A stretch of 6,761 bases of DNA, taken from contig CAMIPB010000052.1 in NCBI GenBank assembly GCA_946223355.1, forward strand, positions 1 to 6,761. The letters run 5' to 3'. Below the pieces are notes generated by a model. The model worked only from the letters and a program-made list of their open reading frames with translations, had not been told where the DNA came from and did not search any database. The DNA is from an uncultured Corynebacterium sp. (GTDB lineage: Bacteria > Actinomycetota > Actinomycetes > Mycobacteriales > Mycobacteriaceae). Position numbers and translations under genes: made by a program. Positions 1 to 5,561 of this stretch are shown here, one piece after another. Position 1 is the stretch's first letter. Each line of letters opens with the position of its first letter.

Positions 1-51
1 AGCACCTGCTTTGCAAGCAGGATGTCAGGAGTTCGATTCTCCTATGCTCCA
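1..51 (+). tRNA. tRNA-Ala(UGC), 3' part (5' end outside window)
   Basis: The 5' part of the gene lies before the window. The anticodon stem (5-9 with 17-21) closes a seven-base loop TTTGCAA with anticodon TGC at 12-14, so the tRNA reads alanine codons. The T arm (27-31 with 39-43) pairs perfectly around TTCGATT. ATGCTCC at 44-50 is the 3' acceptor strand and A51 the discriminator base. CCA is not encoded, since CAA follows. The last 13 bases of the gene are also the attachment core of the integrated element, so integration leaves the tRNA sequence intact. Confidence 0.95.
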
Positions 52-53
52 CA
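39..53 (+). repeat. Left attachment core (attL), inside tRNA-Ala
   Basis: CTCCTATGCTCCACA is identical to 6708-6722. It covers the 3' strand of the T stem, the 3' acceptor strand, the discriminator base and two bases beyond. Identity stops at T38 against C6707 on the left and at A54 against G6723 on the right. Strand exchange by the integrase should occur within this core. Confidence 0.93.
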
Positions 54-59
54 AGATAG

Positions 60-92
60 AAAACCGCTGGTCAGCAAAGACCAGCGGTTTTT
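60..92 (+). terminator. Intrinsic terminator after tRNA-Ala, supplied by the element
   Basis: A 13-bp perfect stem (60-72 with 79-91) closes a six-base loop and ends in a run of T (88-92). It starts only eight bases after the tRNA. It lies inside the element, so it replaces the tRNA terminator that integration moved to the far side of attR. It also shields the integrase from tRNA read-through. Confidence 0.9.
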
Positions 93-166
93 CTGTGTTT
101 GCCCTGGTTGGAACGGTGCTACTCTCTTGCCCCAAGCGGTCACATTCGGACACGAATTGACCCCAC

Positions 167-187
167 TAAGGGAACGTAAGGGGAATG
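167..187 (+). repeat. Left arm-type repeat (candidate integrase binding site)
   Basis: Two TAAGGG(G)AA units lie 10 bp apart (167-174 and 177-185). The whole block resembles 6623-6644 at the other end of the element, apart from small indels and substitutions. Paired short direct repeats inside both ends are typical of arm sites bound by the N-terminal domain of phage integrases (established for lambda and Tn916). The second unit also serves as the integrase ribosome binding site (AAGGGG 178-183), so part of the likeness could be chance. If genuine, Int binding here could limit its own expression. Confidence 0.45.
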
Positions 188-189
188 CA

Positions 190-1476
190 ATGGCCCGCAG
201 AACAAGGCGAGATTTCGGCAAACTAACCAAGAAGGGCAAAAGGTACTACTGCGAGTACACCGGCCCCGACGGAAAACGCCACACGCCAGGACACTCGTTC
301 GCTTCCAGAACAGATGCCGCAGGCTGGTTGTCCGCCGAGAAGCGACTAATCGACTTGGAAGCATGGAAACCGCCCGCTGCCCGGCGCGACGAAAAGAAGC
401 GCGCATCTGTCACCGTGGGGGAGTGGCTGGACCAGTACCACGACATGCTGGAACAGCGCACACAACCGCTTAAGCCTTCGACCGCGCAGAACTATCGACG
501 GGTTACGCGGGTACGAATCACTGACCCGATTGCGCCCGGCGACGGGGATCAGGACGTAACCCGGTTGAAAGACATTCCCCTTGCCGAGCTGGAAACTTCC
601 GACGTGTACCGCTGGTGGGACGCTCTACAACGCAATTACCCCGATGCCAGAACGATTAACCGCCAGGCGTACGTACGTCTCAAAGCCGCGTGCGCCGAAG
701 CCGTACGCCGCAAGATGATCCCGATAAGCCCGGTAGACATTCCCGAAGCAGGAAAGCCCGTGGCTACCGCAGAGAAGTACCTGCCTAGCGATGCCGAGAT
801 AGCCGCGATTATCGAAGCAATGCCCGCGCGATACAAGGCCCTAACCTCCCTCGTTCTCCGGCACGGTCTACGGCTCGGCGAAGCACTGGCAGTTGAAACC
901 CGGCACGTCGTCGTTGAACCAACACCCGTGCCGTACATGCCGAAAGTCACCGTGCAGGTCGAACAGAACGCGCAGCGCATCGCCGCCGCCGACGGCAAGC
1001 CAACCTACATGCTGGTACAGCCGCCCAAGACGAAGGCGGGCTATCGAACAGTGCCCATCATGGCTACCGATGTGCCGCTATTCCTCAACCACAACGCAAA
1101 GCACCTGCCAGCTAAGGCCACGCCCGTTCCCGTGCTCGCGCCGCCCAACGCGGATAAGGCAAGCCGCAACAAGGTAAGCGACAAACCGCTCGTGCTCTAC
1201 ACCCCGAACGGCAAAGGCCAGCCGCTCATGGATACGACGTTTCGAAGCCTGCTCAACAAGGCAGAAACGGAAGCGGGCGTAACAACAGCGATAGACCCCC
1301 ACTGTGGGCGAAACTGGCTCATTACCCGCTTGGCCGAACAGGGCGCGCACCTAAAGGAGATAGGCGCTCTACTCGGCCAGGAGGACGTGCAAACGATCCT
1401 CAACGTCTACATGAAGGCCAGGCCCGAACGCACTACGGACCTCATGGCCCAAGTGAACCGCAGTCTCAACCCCTAA
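190..1476 (+). CDS. int: Tyrosine site-specific integrase, 428 aa
   Basis: This enzyme should integrate and excise the element at the tRNA-Ala core. Residues 1-60 look like the AP2-type arm-binding domain (positions such as RYYCEYTGPDGKRHTPG). Residues 73-165 form the SAM-like core-binding domain, and about 205-420 the catalytic domain. Visible active-site residues are R228 (HGLRLGEAL), K280 in the beta hairpin (PKTKAGYRTVPI), H371 and R374 (HCGR), and nucleophile Y407. The usual second His or Trp of the family, in LGH, is Gln here (Q397 in LLGQEDVQ). I chose ATG 190 because AAGGGG lies 6 nt upstream; an in-frame ATG at 22 lies inside the tRNA and would read through a terminator. Length is normal for actinobacterial phage integrases. 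No clear terminator follows, so it may be co-transcribed with the next two genes. Confidence 0.96.
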   Translation: MARRTRRDFGKLTKKGKRYYCEYTGPDGKRHTPGHSFASRTDAAGWLSAEKRLIDLEAWKPPAARRDEKKRASVTVGEWLDQYHDMLEQRTQPLKPSTAQNYRRVTRVRITDPIAPGDGDQDVTRLKDIPLAELETSDVYRWWDALQRNYPDARTINRQAYVRLKAACAEAVRRKMIPISPVDIPEAGKPVATAEKYLPSDAEIAAIIEAMPARYKALTSLVLRHGLRLGEALAVETRHVVVEPTPVPYMPKVTVQVEQNAQRIAAADGKPTYMLVQPPKTKAGYRTVPIMATDVPLFLNHNAKHLPAKATPVPVLAPPNADKASRNKVSDKPLVLYTPNGKGQPLMDTTFRSLLNKAETEAGVTTAIDPHCGRNWLITRLAEQGAHLKEIGALLGQEDVQTILNVYMKARPERTTDLMAQVNRSLNP

Positions 1477-1613
1477 CGCCGCAACGGAAGGCCCCGCAAT
1501 GCGTGCCAGTCTTGCGCGCGCGTAGGAGGGGGCGGAACGTTGCAGTTTCATAGCCGCTAGGTGTTAGGCGCGATTTTGTGCGCGTCTATTCCGATTCGTT
1601 CATATCTGCGATA

Positions 1614-1646
1614 GGGTTACACCCGTAAGTATTTCGTCACGGTGAC
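1614..1646. promoter_or_regulatory. Cluster of short inverted repeats upstream of the 84-aa HTH gene (operator candidate)
   Basis: The 187-bp gap after int contains three nested or adjacent palindromes: GGGT-TAC-ACCC (1614-1624), TTAC-ACCC-GTAA (1617-1628) and GTCAC-G-GTGAC (1636-1646). They lie immediately before the GGAGG ribosome site of a DNA-binding protein gene, which suits autoregulation. I see no convincing -35/-10 pair; weak candidates lie around 1576-1608. The rest of the gap shows only GC-rich sequence. Confidence 0.35.
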
Positions 1647-1663
1647 TTTGGAGGTTGTTTAAC

Positions 1664-1918
1664 GTGGCAGAGTTACCCGCGCTGGGCGAGTTGATCCCAG
1701 TGAAAGAGTTCGCGGCGGCGACTGATTCGCACCCACGTACGATCCAGCGGTTGTGTCGTGAGGGCGAGCTACCCGCTGTGCAAGTCGGCTCAAAATGGTT
1801 TGTTCTCGCGAATGAATTGCTGTCCGATGCCCGCGCGCGCGTGCTCGGCACCGAAGGCGACCTCGACGGCTTAGCGCCGTACACCGTGGCAGACAACGAA
1901 CTTGAGGAGATTTTCTGA
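1664..1918 (+). CDS. Excisionase/MerR-type helix-turn-helix protein, 84 aa
   Basis: The protein is a single winged-HTH domain of the excisionase (HTH_17) type. Residues 10-50 contain VKEFAAATDSHPRTIQRLCR, then the family hallmark of a G-x-LPAVQVGSKWFV wing, followed by an acidic tail of about 34 residues. It should bind DNA as a recombination directionality factor or as a regulator of the left unit. I chose GTG 1664 because GGAGG (1650-1654) lies 9 nt upstream; a TTG at 1655 abuts that site and cannot use it. Its TGA overlaps the ATG of the next gene (TGATG), so the two are translationally coupled. It is one of two such HTH proteins in the element. Which one drives excision cannot be told from sequence alone. 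Confidence 0.88.
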   Translation: MAELPALGELIPVKEFAAATDSHPRTIQRLCREGELPAVQVGSKWFVLANELLSDARARVLGTEGDLDGLAPYTVADNELEEIF

Positions 1919-2556
1919 TGGAACTGCGTTTTGCTTCCGCTACCGATCCGGCTTTTCTAGACCTGTTTTCGCAGGCAATGGCGCGCCGGGGTGTATACGC
2001 CACCAAGTACGACATGGACCGGCTGGCCCGCGACGTGTACAGGCTTGTAGGAGCCGATAACACCGTGGTGTCCGCTGAATTCATGCTGGGCCACCTGCCC
2101 GATGGTGTGGTGCTCGACGGTGTTCTTCCCGCGTACCTGAACGGTGCCGCCGCCGACTATGCGGCACTGCCCGCGCCGAGCGAGTTGAACGGCGGTGAAT
2201 ATGTCCCCGCTGGCGCGTTGGTCGATTCCACCGGCCTAACGCACGCCGCTTGGGTTGAACTCGTTGCGGGTCTGCGCGCGACGGTTGAACGGCTCACGGG
2301 TAACGCTTCGAGCGCTTACCGCGTTGTCGATTTGGCCGTGGACCTACTGGACCACTCGGGCGTTGCCCCGTCTGCTACCGATCCCCGCGCGTTTGCCCGG
2401 CGCGTGGCCGGGACGCTCGGTCTTGCCGAACTGACGCGGCTGTGCGAACAGTACACACTTCGTTCCGCGTACCGCTGGGACGGAGACCGTGCAGTGCTCG
2501 CAGACGTACCCGGCGCGCCGCAGCGGTTACAGTTGGACGGCAGCGCGTTCGTATAG
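1918..2556 (+). CDS. Protein of unknown function, 212 aa, coupled to the HTH gene
   Basis: I do not recognise this family. It starts one base into the preceding stop codon, with GAGGAG (1904-1909) 8 nt upstream, so coupled translation is likely. The protein is acidic and rich in Ala, Leu and Val. It has no signal peptide, membrane segment, Walker motif or obvious metal-binding cluster, so a soluble cytoplasmic protein is expected. The N-terminal third (FLDLFSQAMARRGVYATKYD, DRLARDVYRLVG) and the region 130-185 look helical. It stands alone between the HTH gene and a strong terminator, a position where islands often carry accessory genes. It could be a partner of the HTH regulator, a cargo function or a phage-interference protein. 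I see no PIN or other toxin signature. Coding confidence is high; function is open. Confidence 0.85.
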   Translation: MELRFASATDPAFLDLFSQAMARRGVYATKYDMDRLARDVYRLVGADNTVVSAEFMLGHLPDGVVLDGVLPAYLNGAAADYAALPAPSELNGGEYVPAGALVDSTGLTHAAWVELVAGLRATVERLTGNASSAYRVVDLAVDLLDHSGVAPSATDPRAFARRVAGTLGLAELTRLCEQYTLRSAYRWDGDRAVLADVPGAPQRLQLDGSAFV

Positions 2557-2571
2557 CCCGCGCTTGCTGTA

Positions 2572-2604
2572 GGGGCCGCTGGCGATTGTCGGTGGCCCCT
2601 TTTT
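2572..2604 (+). terminator. Intrinsic terminator of the integrase-side unit
   Basis: A 12-bp stem (2572-2583 with 2588-2599, three G-T pairs) closes the loop GATT and is followed by TTTTT (2600-2604). It begins 15 bases after the stop codon of the 212-aa gene. On the minus strand no T-run follows the stem, so it stops only plus-strand transcription. It protects the converging replication unit. Confidence 0.9.
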
Positions 2605-2614
2605 CTTGTTCCTG

Positions 2615-2845
2615 TTAGGCGAGTAGGTGGTCCGCTTCTTCTCGGCTGATCTGGCCGGTTGCTTGCGCAATGGTGACTTGTTCAAAGATGGACGGCGGGG
2701 TCCACTTTTGATCAGATAGGTCAGGTTGGTTGTACGGTGCCTGCGGCTTGGCCATTCCTTGCCGCTGGCGTGCCACTTCGGCCTTGACCTGCTCGGCTGT
2801 TGCCTTGCCTGCCAGGTAGTCCTTAAATACGGTCACGAGCATCAT
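2615..2845 (-). CDS. Small protein of unknown function, 76 aa
   Basis: This is the last gene of the minus-strand unit. It overlaps the upstream gene by four bases (ATGA, 2842-2845), the classic sign of coupled translation. Two ATG codons stand in tandem (2845 and 2842). An AGCAGG ribosome site is better spaced for the second, so the true start may be one residue later. The protein has a short helical N-terminus (FKDYLAGKATAEQVKAEVARQ), a Pro/Gln-rich middle and a C-terminal helix ending IAQATGQISREEADHLLA. No known domain is recognised. Its pairing with the HTH/coiled-coil gene suggests a shared task, possibly in packaging or regulation, but this is a guess from position. Confidence 0.78.
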   Translation of the reverse strand: MMLVTVFKDYLAGKATAEQVKAEVARQRQGMAKPQAPYNQPDLSDQKWTPPSIFEQVTIAQATGQISREEADHLLA

Positions 2846-3402
2846 TTTACCTGCTGTTCCGGGTCTGTTTCGACGCTGTAGTCGCTGTCGTAGTTGAGCG
2901 GGTCGTTGTCTGGTCCAGCGAGGGCGACGGCGGCTTCAAGGCTGGCCTGTAGGTGCTGTAGAAAGCTCTTGGCGTTATCCAGTTCGTTGTTTTCTAGGAA
3001 TTCGGCTTCTAGGCGGCTGATTTCGGCGACGGTCCGGCGCATGACCTCCGTTATTCGGGCGCATTCGCTTAGCGGTGGCTCGGGCAGGGTTACTTTTATG
3101 GGGCCGTCTGGGCTGTTGAGCCATTCGTCGTACGGCTCGTTGAGCCTGGTACGTAGGTTTTCGAGGTCGTCGAATAGGTCGCAAATGAGGTCGTAGCGGG
3201 CAGTTTGTGCGGCTTCGAACCGTGCGCGCGCCGCTTCTACGGTACGGCTGGTATCTCCCACGATTCCGGCGCGGTTTAAGTGACGCGAGCACGTGGCCAC
3301 GCTTACGCCGGTTTCGTGCGAGATTTCCCTAAGTGTCCAGCCGTCCTTGCGTAATTCTTCGATGCGGGCCTTTTGGTCGTCGGTGATTCGGTTGGTTGGC
3401 AT
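2842..3402 (-). CDS. HTH plus coiled-coil protein, 186 aa (possible small-terminase-like protein)
   Basis: Residues 6-47 form a resolvase-like HTH: ITDDQKARIEELRKDGWTL, then REISHETGVSVATCSRHLNR. Residues 52-95 and 110-160 are charged and helical, suited to oligomer formation. The C-terminal 25 residues are acidic (DNDPLNYDSDYSVETDPE). An N-terminal HTH, a helical middle and a short tail match the layout of small terminase subunits, which phage-inducible islands carry to redirect packaging. However, no sequence signature proves this, and a transcription regulator is an alternative. ATG 3402 has AAAGGA about 8 nt upstream. Only two bases separate it from the stop of the preceding gene, and its own stop overlaps the following start, so it sits in a compact operon. 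Coding is near certain; the terminase reading is tentative. Confidence 0.9.
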   Translation of the reverse strand: MPTNRITDDQKARIEELRKDGWTLREISHETGVSVATCSRHLNRAGIVGDTSRTVEAARARFEAAQTARYDLICDLFDDLENLRTRLNEPYDEWLNSPDGPIKVTLPEPPLSECARITEVMRRTVAEISRLEAEFLENNELDNAKSFLQHLQASLEAAVALAGPDNDPLNYDSDYSVETDPEQQVK

Positions 3403-3404
3403 AT

Positions 3405-3623
3405 CTACTTTCCTTTGTGTCGGTTTTGTAGGTCGATGCGGTCTACTCTGTCGTGCAGTGTGTCGGCGAGCTTCCTGGCTTGGTCTGGTTTGAGCGAGAC
3501 GGTTTGCCCGCTATTGCCGATGCGGACCGTGATAAAGCGGTCGCTGTCGATTCGGACGGGCAGGTTCACGAACTTGTGTCTGTCCGGGGTGTGTAGTTGA
3601 GCCTTTACGGTTTTGTGGGCCAC
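3405..3623 (-). CDS. Small basic protein of unknown function, 72 aa, next to the origin
   Basis: The reading frame is open up to 3779, but the upstream part runs through the GGAAC repeat array and gives low-complexity protein. I place the start at GTG 3623, where AGAGAGGAA lies 5 nt upstream. The protein has basic ends, two likely beta strands (KFVNLPVRI and RFITVRIGN) and a helix (LKPDQARKLADTLHDRVDRID). No known family is recognised. It is the first gene after the repeat array and lies two bases before the 186-aa HTH gene. A role in binding DNA or controlling the origin would suit its charge and position, but is unproven. Confidence 0.78.
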   Translation of the reverse strand: MAHKTVKAQLHTPDRHKFVNLPVRIDSDRFITVRIGNSGQTVSLKPDQARKLADTLHDRVDRIDLQNRHKGK

Positions 3624-3660
3624 TGTGGTTCCTCTCTGTGTGGCGTGGGGCTGAATTTTG

Positions 3661-3850
3661 CGTGTTCCGTGTGTTCCTGACTGTTCTCGCAGGTCAGGAC
3701 ATGTTTTTGTGGAACATTTTTGTGTTCCTGCGTGTTCCGGTTTGTTCCTGGGGTGCGGCGGTTGGAACACGGGGAACACGGGGGAACATGGGCCTGTTCC
3801 GGGTTTATGCCCTCTGACCTGCGAGGAACACGGGGAACACGTGGAACACG
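3661..3850. repeat. Dyad of GGAAC iterons, candidate replication origin
   Basis: GTTCC occurs at 3664, 3673, 3724, 3734, 3744 and 3796, with an imperfect GTTCT at 3683. GGAAC occurs at 3711, 3764, 3773, 3783, 3825, 3834 and 3843. The fuller unit is CGTGTTCC/GGAACACG. The sites form four triplets with 9-10-bp pitch (left two forward, right two inverted) plus one single site on each side, all mirrored about 3755.5. Six of the seven pairs are exact and one is off by a base. A 12-bp arm CTCGCAGGTCAG (3686-3697) is exactly mirrored at 3814-3825. Most spacer bases are not mirrored, so binding-site geometry rather than a hairpin seems to be selected. It begins six bases behind the helicase stop codon. 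Origin function is inferred; a packaging site or operator is possible. Confidence 0.8.
3699..3724. other. AT-rich segment inside the dyad, candidate unwinding site
   Basis: Two near copies of ACAT(G)TTTTTGTG (3699-3711 and 3714-3724) form the only clearly AT-rich stretch in the repeat array. The mirror position on the right (about 3787-3812) is GC-rich, so this segment breaks the symmetry. An AT-rich stretch flanked by iterons is typical of duplex-opening elements in iteron origins. The single GGAAC at 3711-3715 lies between the two copies. Confidence 0.45.
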
Positions 3851-3855
3851 GTTTT

Positions 3856-5253
3856 TCAGGCTTGATCTGTCACGCCGAATATCCACCGTGTTTTGCGCAC
3901 TCCGTCGGCTTTCGTGTGCTTCTGCGTTACGCCCGGATAATGATCAAGTAGGCGCTGTAAAAACACGTTGCGAGATGCCGGGGTGCCGCCATTCTCGGCG
4001 GTGTGCTTGCGGTAGTCCTGGAATAGGCGGGTAGCTTCTACGTAGTTGGCGTGGTTGCCGGTGACGCGGTAACTCGTTTCCTCAAAGAATTCCGCCAGCG
4101 GCGAAGCCAGCGCTTCCATGACTTCCAGTACGTCGCTCTGGGTGTCCGGGGTGGTGAAGTGGCCCTCTTTTTCCAGGCGGCGCAGCCCCTCTAATGCCCA
4201 TGCGAAGATACCGGGCAATTCGGTTGCGAGTTTGGCCCCTAGGTCTGGGTCGCGCTTATCGTCCGGGACGGTGTGATTCAACTTAATTGCCACGAAACGG
4301 CTGGTTATCGCGCCGGACGGGTCGTTAAATCGCGGTGTTTCGTTTGAGACGAGAAGGAAACGGGTAGGTAGTTTCCCCACCCAATACCGCTGGTTCTTCC
4401 GGTTCGCGCTTACTGTGTCCTCGCCGATCACGTTAAGTAGGCGTTCTAGCGCGCGGTTGCTTTTCCGTGGGTTGTCGGTGGCGCGCGCGTCCTCGATTAC
4501 GGCTAGGGGCTTGCCGATTAGCTCGGCTAAACCAAAGTCGCTGGACAGGTCCGAGAAGGACGTGCCCACGGTGTTGTCGGTGCCCTGTAGACGCTGTAGT
4601 ACGCGGGATATAGTTCCCTTGCCGCCGCGTTTCGGGCCGATAAGCATCAGCGCCTTGTGCATGTGGGTTTGTCCGCTAATGAGGTAGCCAGCGAATTCCT
4701 GTAGGGCCAGCTGGCCGCGTGGGTCATGTTCCAAGGTTTCGGCAAGGAATTGCAGCCAGATAGGGCAGTCCGCGTCCCGGTCGTAGTCGAACGGCAGTGA
4801 CCACGTTTGTACATAGCGGGGAGTGTGGGGCAATAGTTCGCCCGTATCCAAGACAAACAGCCCATTGCGTAGTGGGACAACGCGGCGCGGGTCTGGGTCG
4901 TCGTCGTAGCGCGGTAGCCAAGTTGGGACGGGTTGCGCGCCGGGCCGAAGGCTTGCGATCCGTAGCGGCTCAATCAGGTTGGATACACGCGCGGTCGTTG
5001 GGTTCCACGGTATCGGCTCTATGCCGTTGCCCTGTTCCATCGTCGCGCCTTGTAGTGCGCGCCAGATGTGTTCGCGCACGTCCAGCTCTTCGGGAGTTTC
5101 CCGCCAGTGCGTGCCCGTGTACCGCCACCACGATTCGCGCCACCACCCCAGGGTTGGCTGGCCTAGCCGGTCGCTAAACACTTCCTCTACCAGCCGTTGC
5201 GCGGTATCGAGAGGTCTCGCATGGTTCGGCCACGGTGCCGGGTTGATTGTCAT
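3856..5253 (-). CDS. P4/D5-family SF3 replicative helicase, 465 aa, without primase domain
   Basis: This should be the replication initiator and helicase of the element. Residues 30-150 resemble the D5 N-terminal domain (GWWRESWWRYTGTHWRE). SF3 motifs follow: Walker A GPKRGGKGT (206-214, K212), Walker B LAVIEDA (250-256, E254, D255), and motif C LLVSNETPRFND with SRF arginine R319. The C-terminal 80 residues (SPLAEFFEETSYRVTG onward) look like the winged-helix domain that binds origins in P4-type proteins. The TOPRIM motif EGYATA of P4 alpha is absent and no other primase domain is visible, so this is a helicase only. ATG 5253 has GGAGAAAGG upstream (AAAGG 8 nt before). A GTG at 5313 or 5316 would add about 20 residues and overlap the previous stop, but lacks a ribosome site. 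The GGAAC dyad begins just past its stop. Confidence 0.93.
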   Translation of the reverse strand: MTINPAPWPNHARPLDTAQRLVEEVFSDRLGQPTLGWWRESWWRYTGTHWRETPEELDVREHIWRALQGATMEQGNGIEPIPWNPTTARVSNLIEPLRIASLRPGAQPVPTWLPRYDDDPDPRRVVPLRNGLFVLDTGELLPHTPRYVQTWSLPFDYDRDADCPIWLQFLAETLEHDPRGQLALQEFAGYLISGQTHMHKALMLIGPKRGGKGTISRVLQRLQGTDNTVGTSFSDLSSDFGLAELIGKPLAVIEDARATDNPRKSNRALERLLNVIGEDTVSANRKNQRYWVGKLPTRFLLVSNETPRFNDPSGAITSRFVAIKLNHTVPDDKRDPDLGAKLATELPGIFAWALEGLRRLEKEGHFTTPDTQSDVLEVMEALASPLAEFFEETSYRVTGNHANYVEATRLFQDYRKHTAENGGTPASRNVFLQRLLDHYPGVTQKHTKADGVRKTRWIFGVTDQA

Positions 5254-5309
5254 TTGTCTTGCCTTTCTCCACCGATTTAGGCGGGTGCTAGTTGTCTGGT
5301 TGCTGTTAG

Positions 5310-5561
5310 TCACCACGGCAGGCGGGCTGCGGCTTCGCGGCGGCGGTGCTCCTGGTGCTTCCGGGCTGTAAATGCCGCATGGTCGAAGGCGGGTCGTTGC
5401 CCGTTGGCCATTTCCGCGACACGTTCGCGCCGGGCTTGGTTTGCCCTGGTCGCGGCTGCGGCGGTGATCTGCTGGGCCTGCAATTGGGCATAAGAAAACC
5501 CGCCACGCGGTCGTGACGGGTTGGGCAGATTTTCCTGCGGTCTAGGTGAAGTAGGGTTCAT
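5310..5561 (-). CDS. Arg/Ala-rich protein of unknown function, 83 aa
   Basis: It overlaps the end of the DnaB-N gene by 20 bp and fills the gap before the helicase gene. ATG 5561 has a GGGGG stretch about 9 nt upstream as a modest ribosome site. The N-terminus is Pro-rich. Residues 24 onward (SYAQLQAQQITAAAATRANQ, then ARRERVAEM and ARKHQEHRRREAAARLPW) form a strongly basic helix-rich tail. Codon third positions are mostly G or C, as in neighbouring genes, which supports coding. A terminator-like hairpin (5492-5522) lies within its first codons, which is odd and lowers confidence. No known family is recognised. Its basic tail suggests nucleic-acid binding, and its place between DnaB-N and helicase genes suggests a replication accessory role. 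Confidence 0.6.
   Translation of the reverse strand: MNPTSPRPQENLPNPSRPRGGFSYAQLQAQQITAAAATRANQARRERVAEMANGQRPAFDHAAFTARKHQEHRRREAAARLPW
5492..5522 (-). terminator. Intrinsic-terminator-like hairpin within the replication operon
   Basis: On the minus strand a 10-bp stem (5522-5513 with 5506-5497, one G-T pair) closes the loop GACCGC and is followed by TTTTCTT (5498-5492). It starts 20 bases after the DnaB-N stop codon, a normal terminator position. Yet the 83-aa gene and the helicase gene lie downstream with no obvious new promoter. It may therefore reduce helicase expression, or stop it unless translation of the 83-aa gene or an antiterminator prevents folding. Confidence 0.65.

Noticed and set aside
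22..189. N-terminal extension of the integrase from an ATG inside the tRNA
   Set aside because: It would translate the tRNA and a 13-bp-stem terminator and has no ribosome site; ATG 190 has a good one.
1567..1584. GCGC-GATTTTGT-GCGC hairpin as a terminator for int
   Set aside because: Only a four-base stem and no T-run follow it.
3624..3779. N-terminal extension of the 72-aa protein through the repeat array
   Set aside because: The residues are low-complexity products of the GGAAC repeats, and the GTG at 3623 has a strong ribosome site.
3661..3850. CRISPR array
   Set aside because: Units are only 5-9 bp with 9-10-bp pitch and change orientation; there are no spacers of 30 bp and no cas genes.
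3605..3886. 93-aa minus-strand frame with VPRVPR repeats
   Set aside because: It only reads the iteron array in another frame and overlaps the helicase end and the 72-aa gene.
5254..5316. Longer helicase from GTG 5316 or 5313
   Set aside because: The GTGA overlap with the previous stop is tempting, but no ribosome site precedes it, while ATG 5253 has GGAGAAAGG. Kept only as an alternative.
5306..5506. 66-aa minus-strand frame alternative to the 83-aa gene
   Set aside because: Its start lies in the terminator hairpin, it has no ribosome site, and the protein is Pro/Ser-rich as in shadow frames; the 83-aa frame has a better codon pattern.
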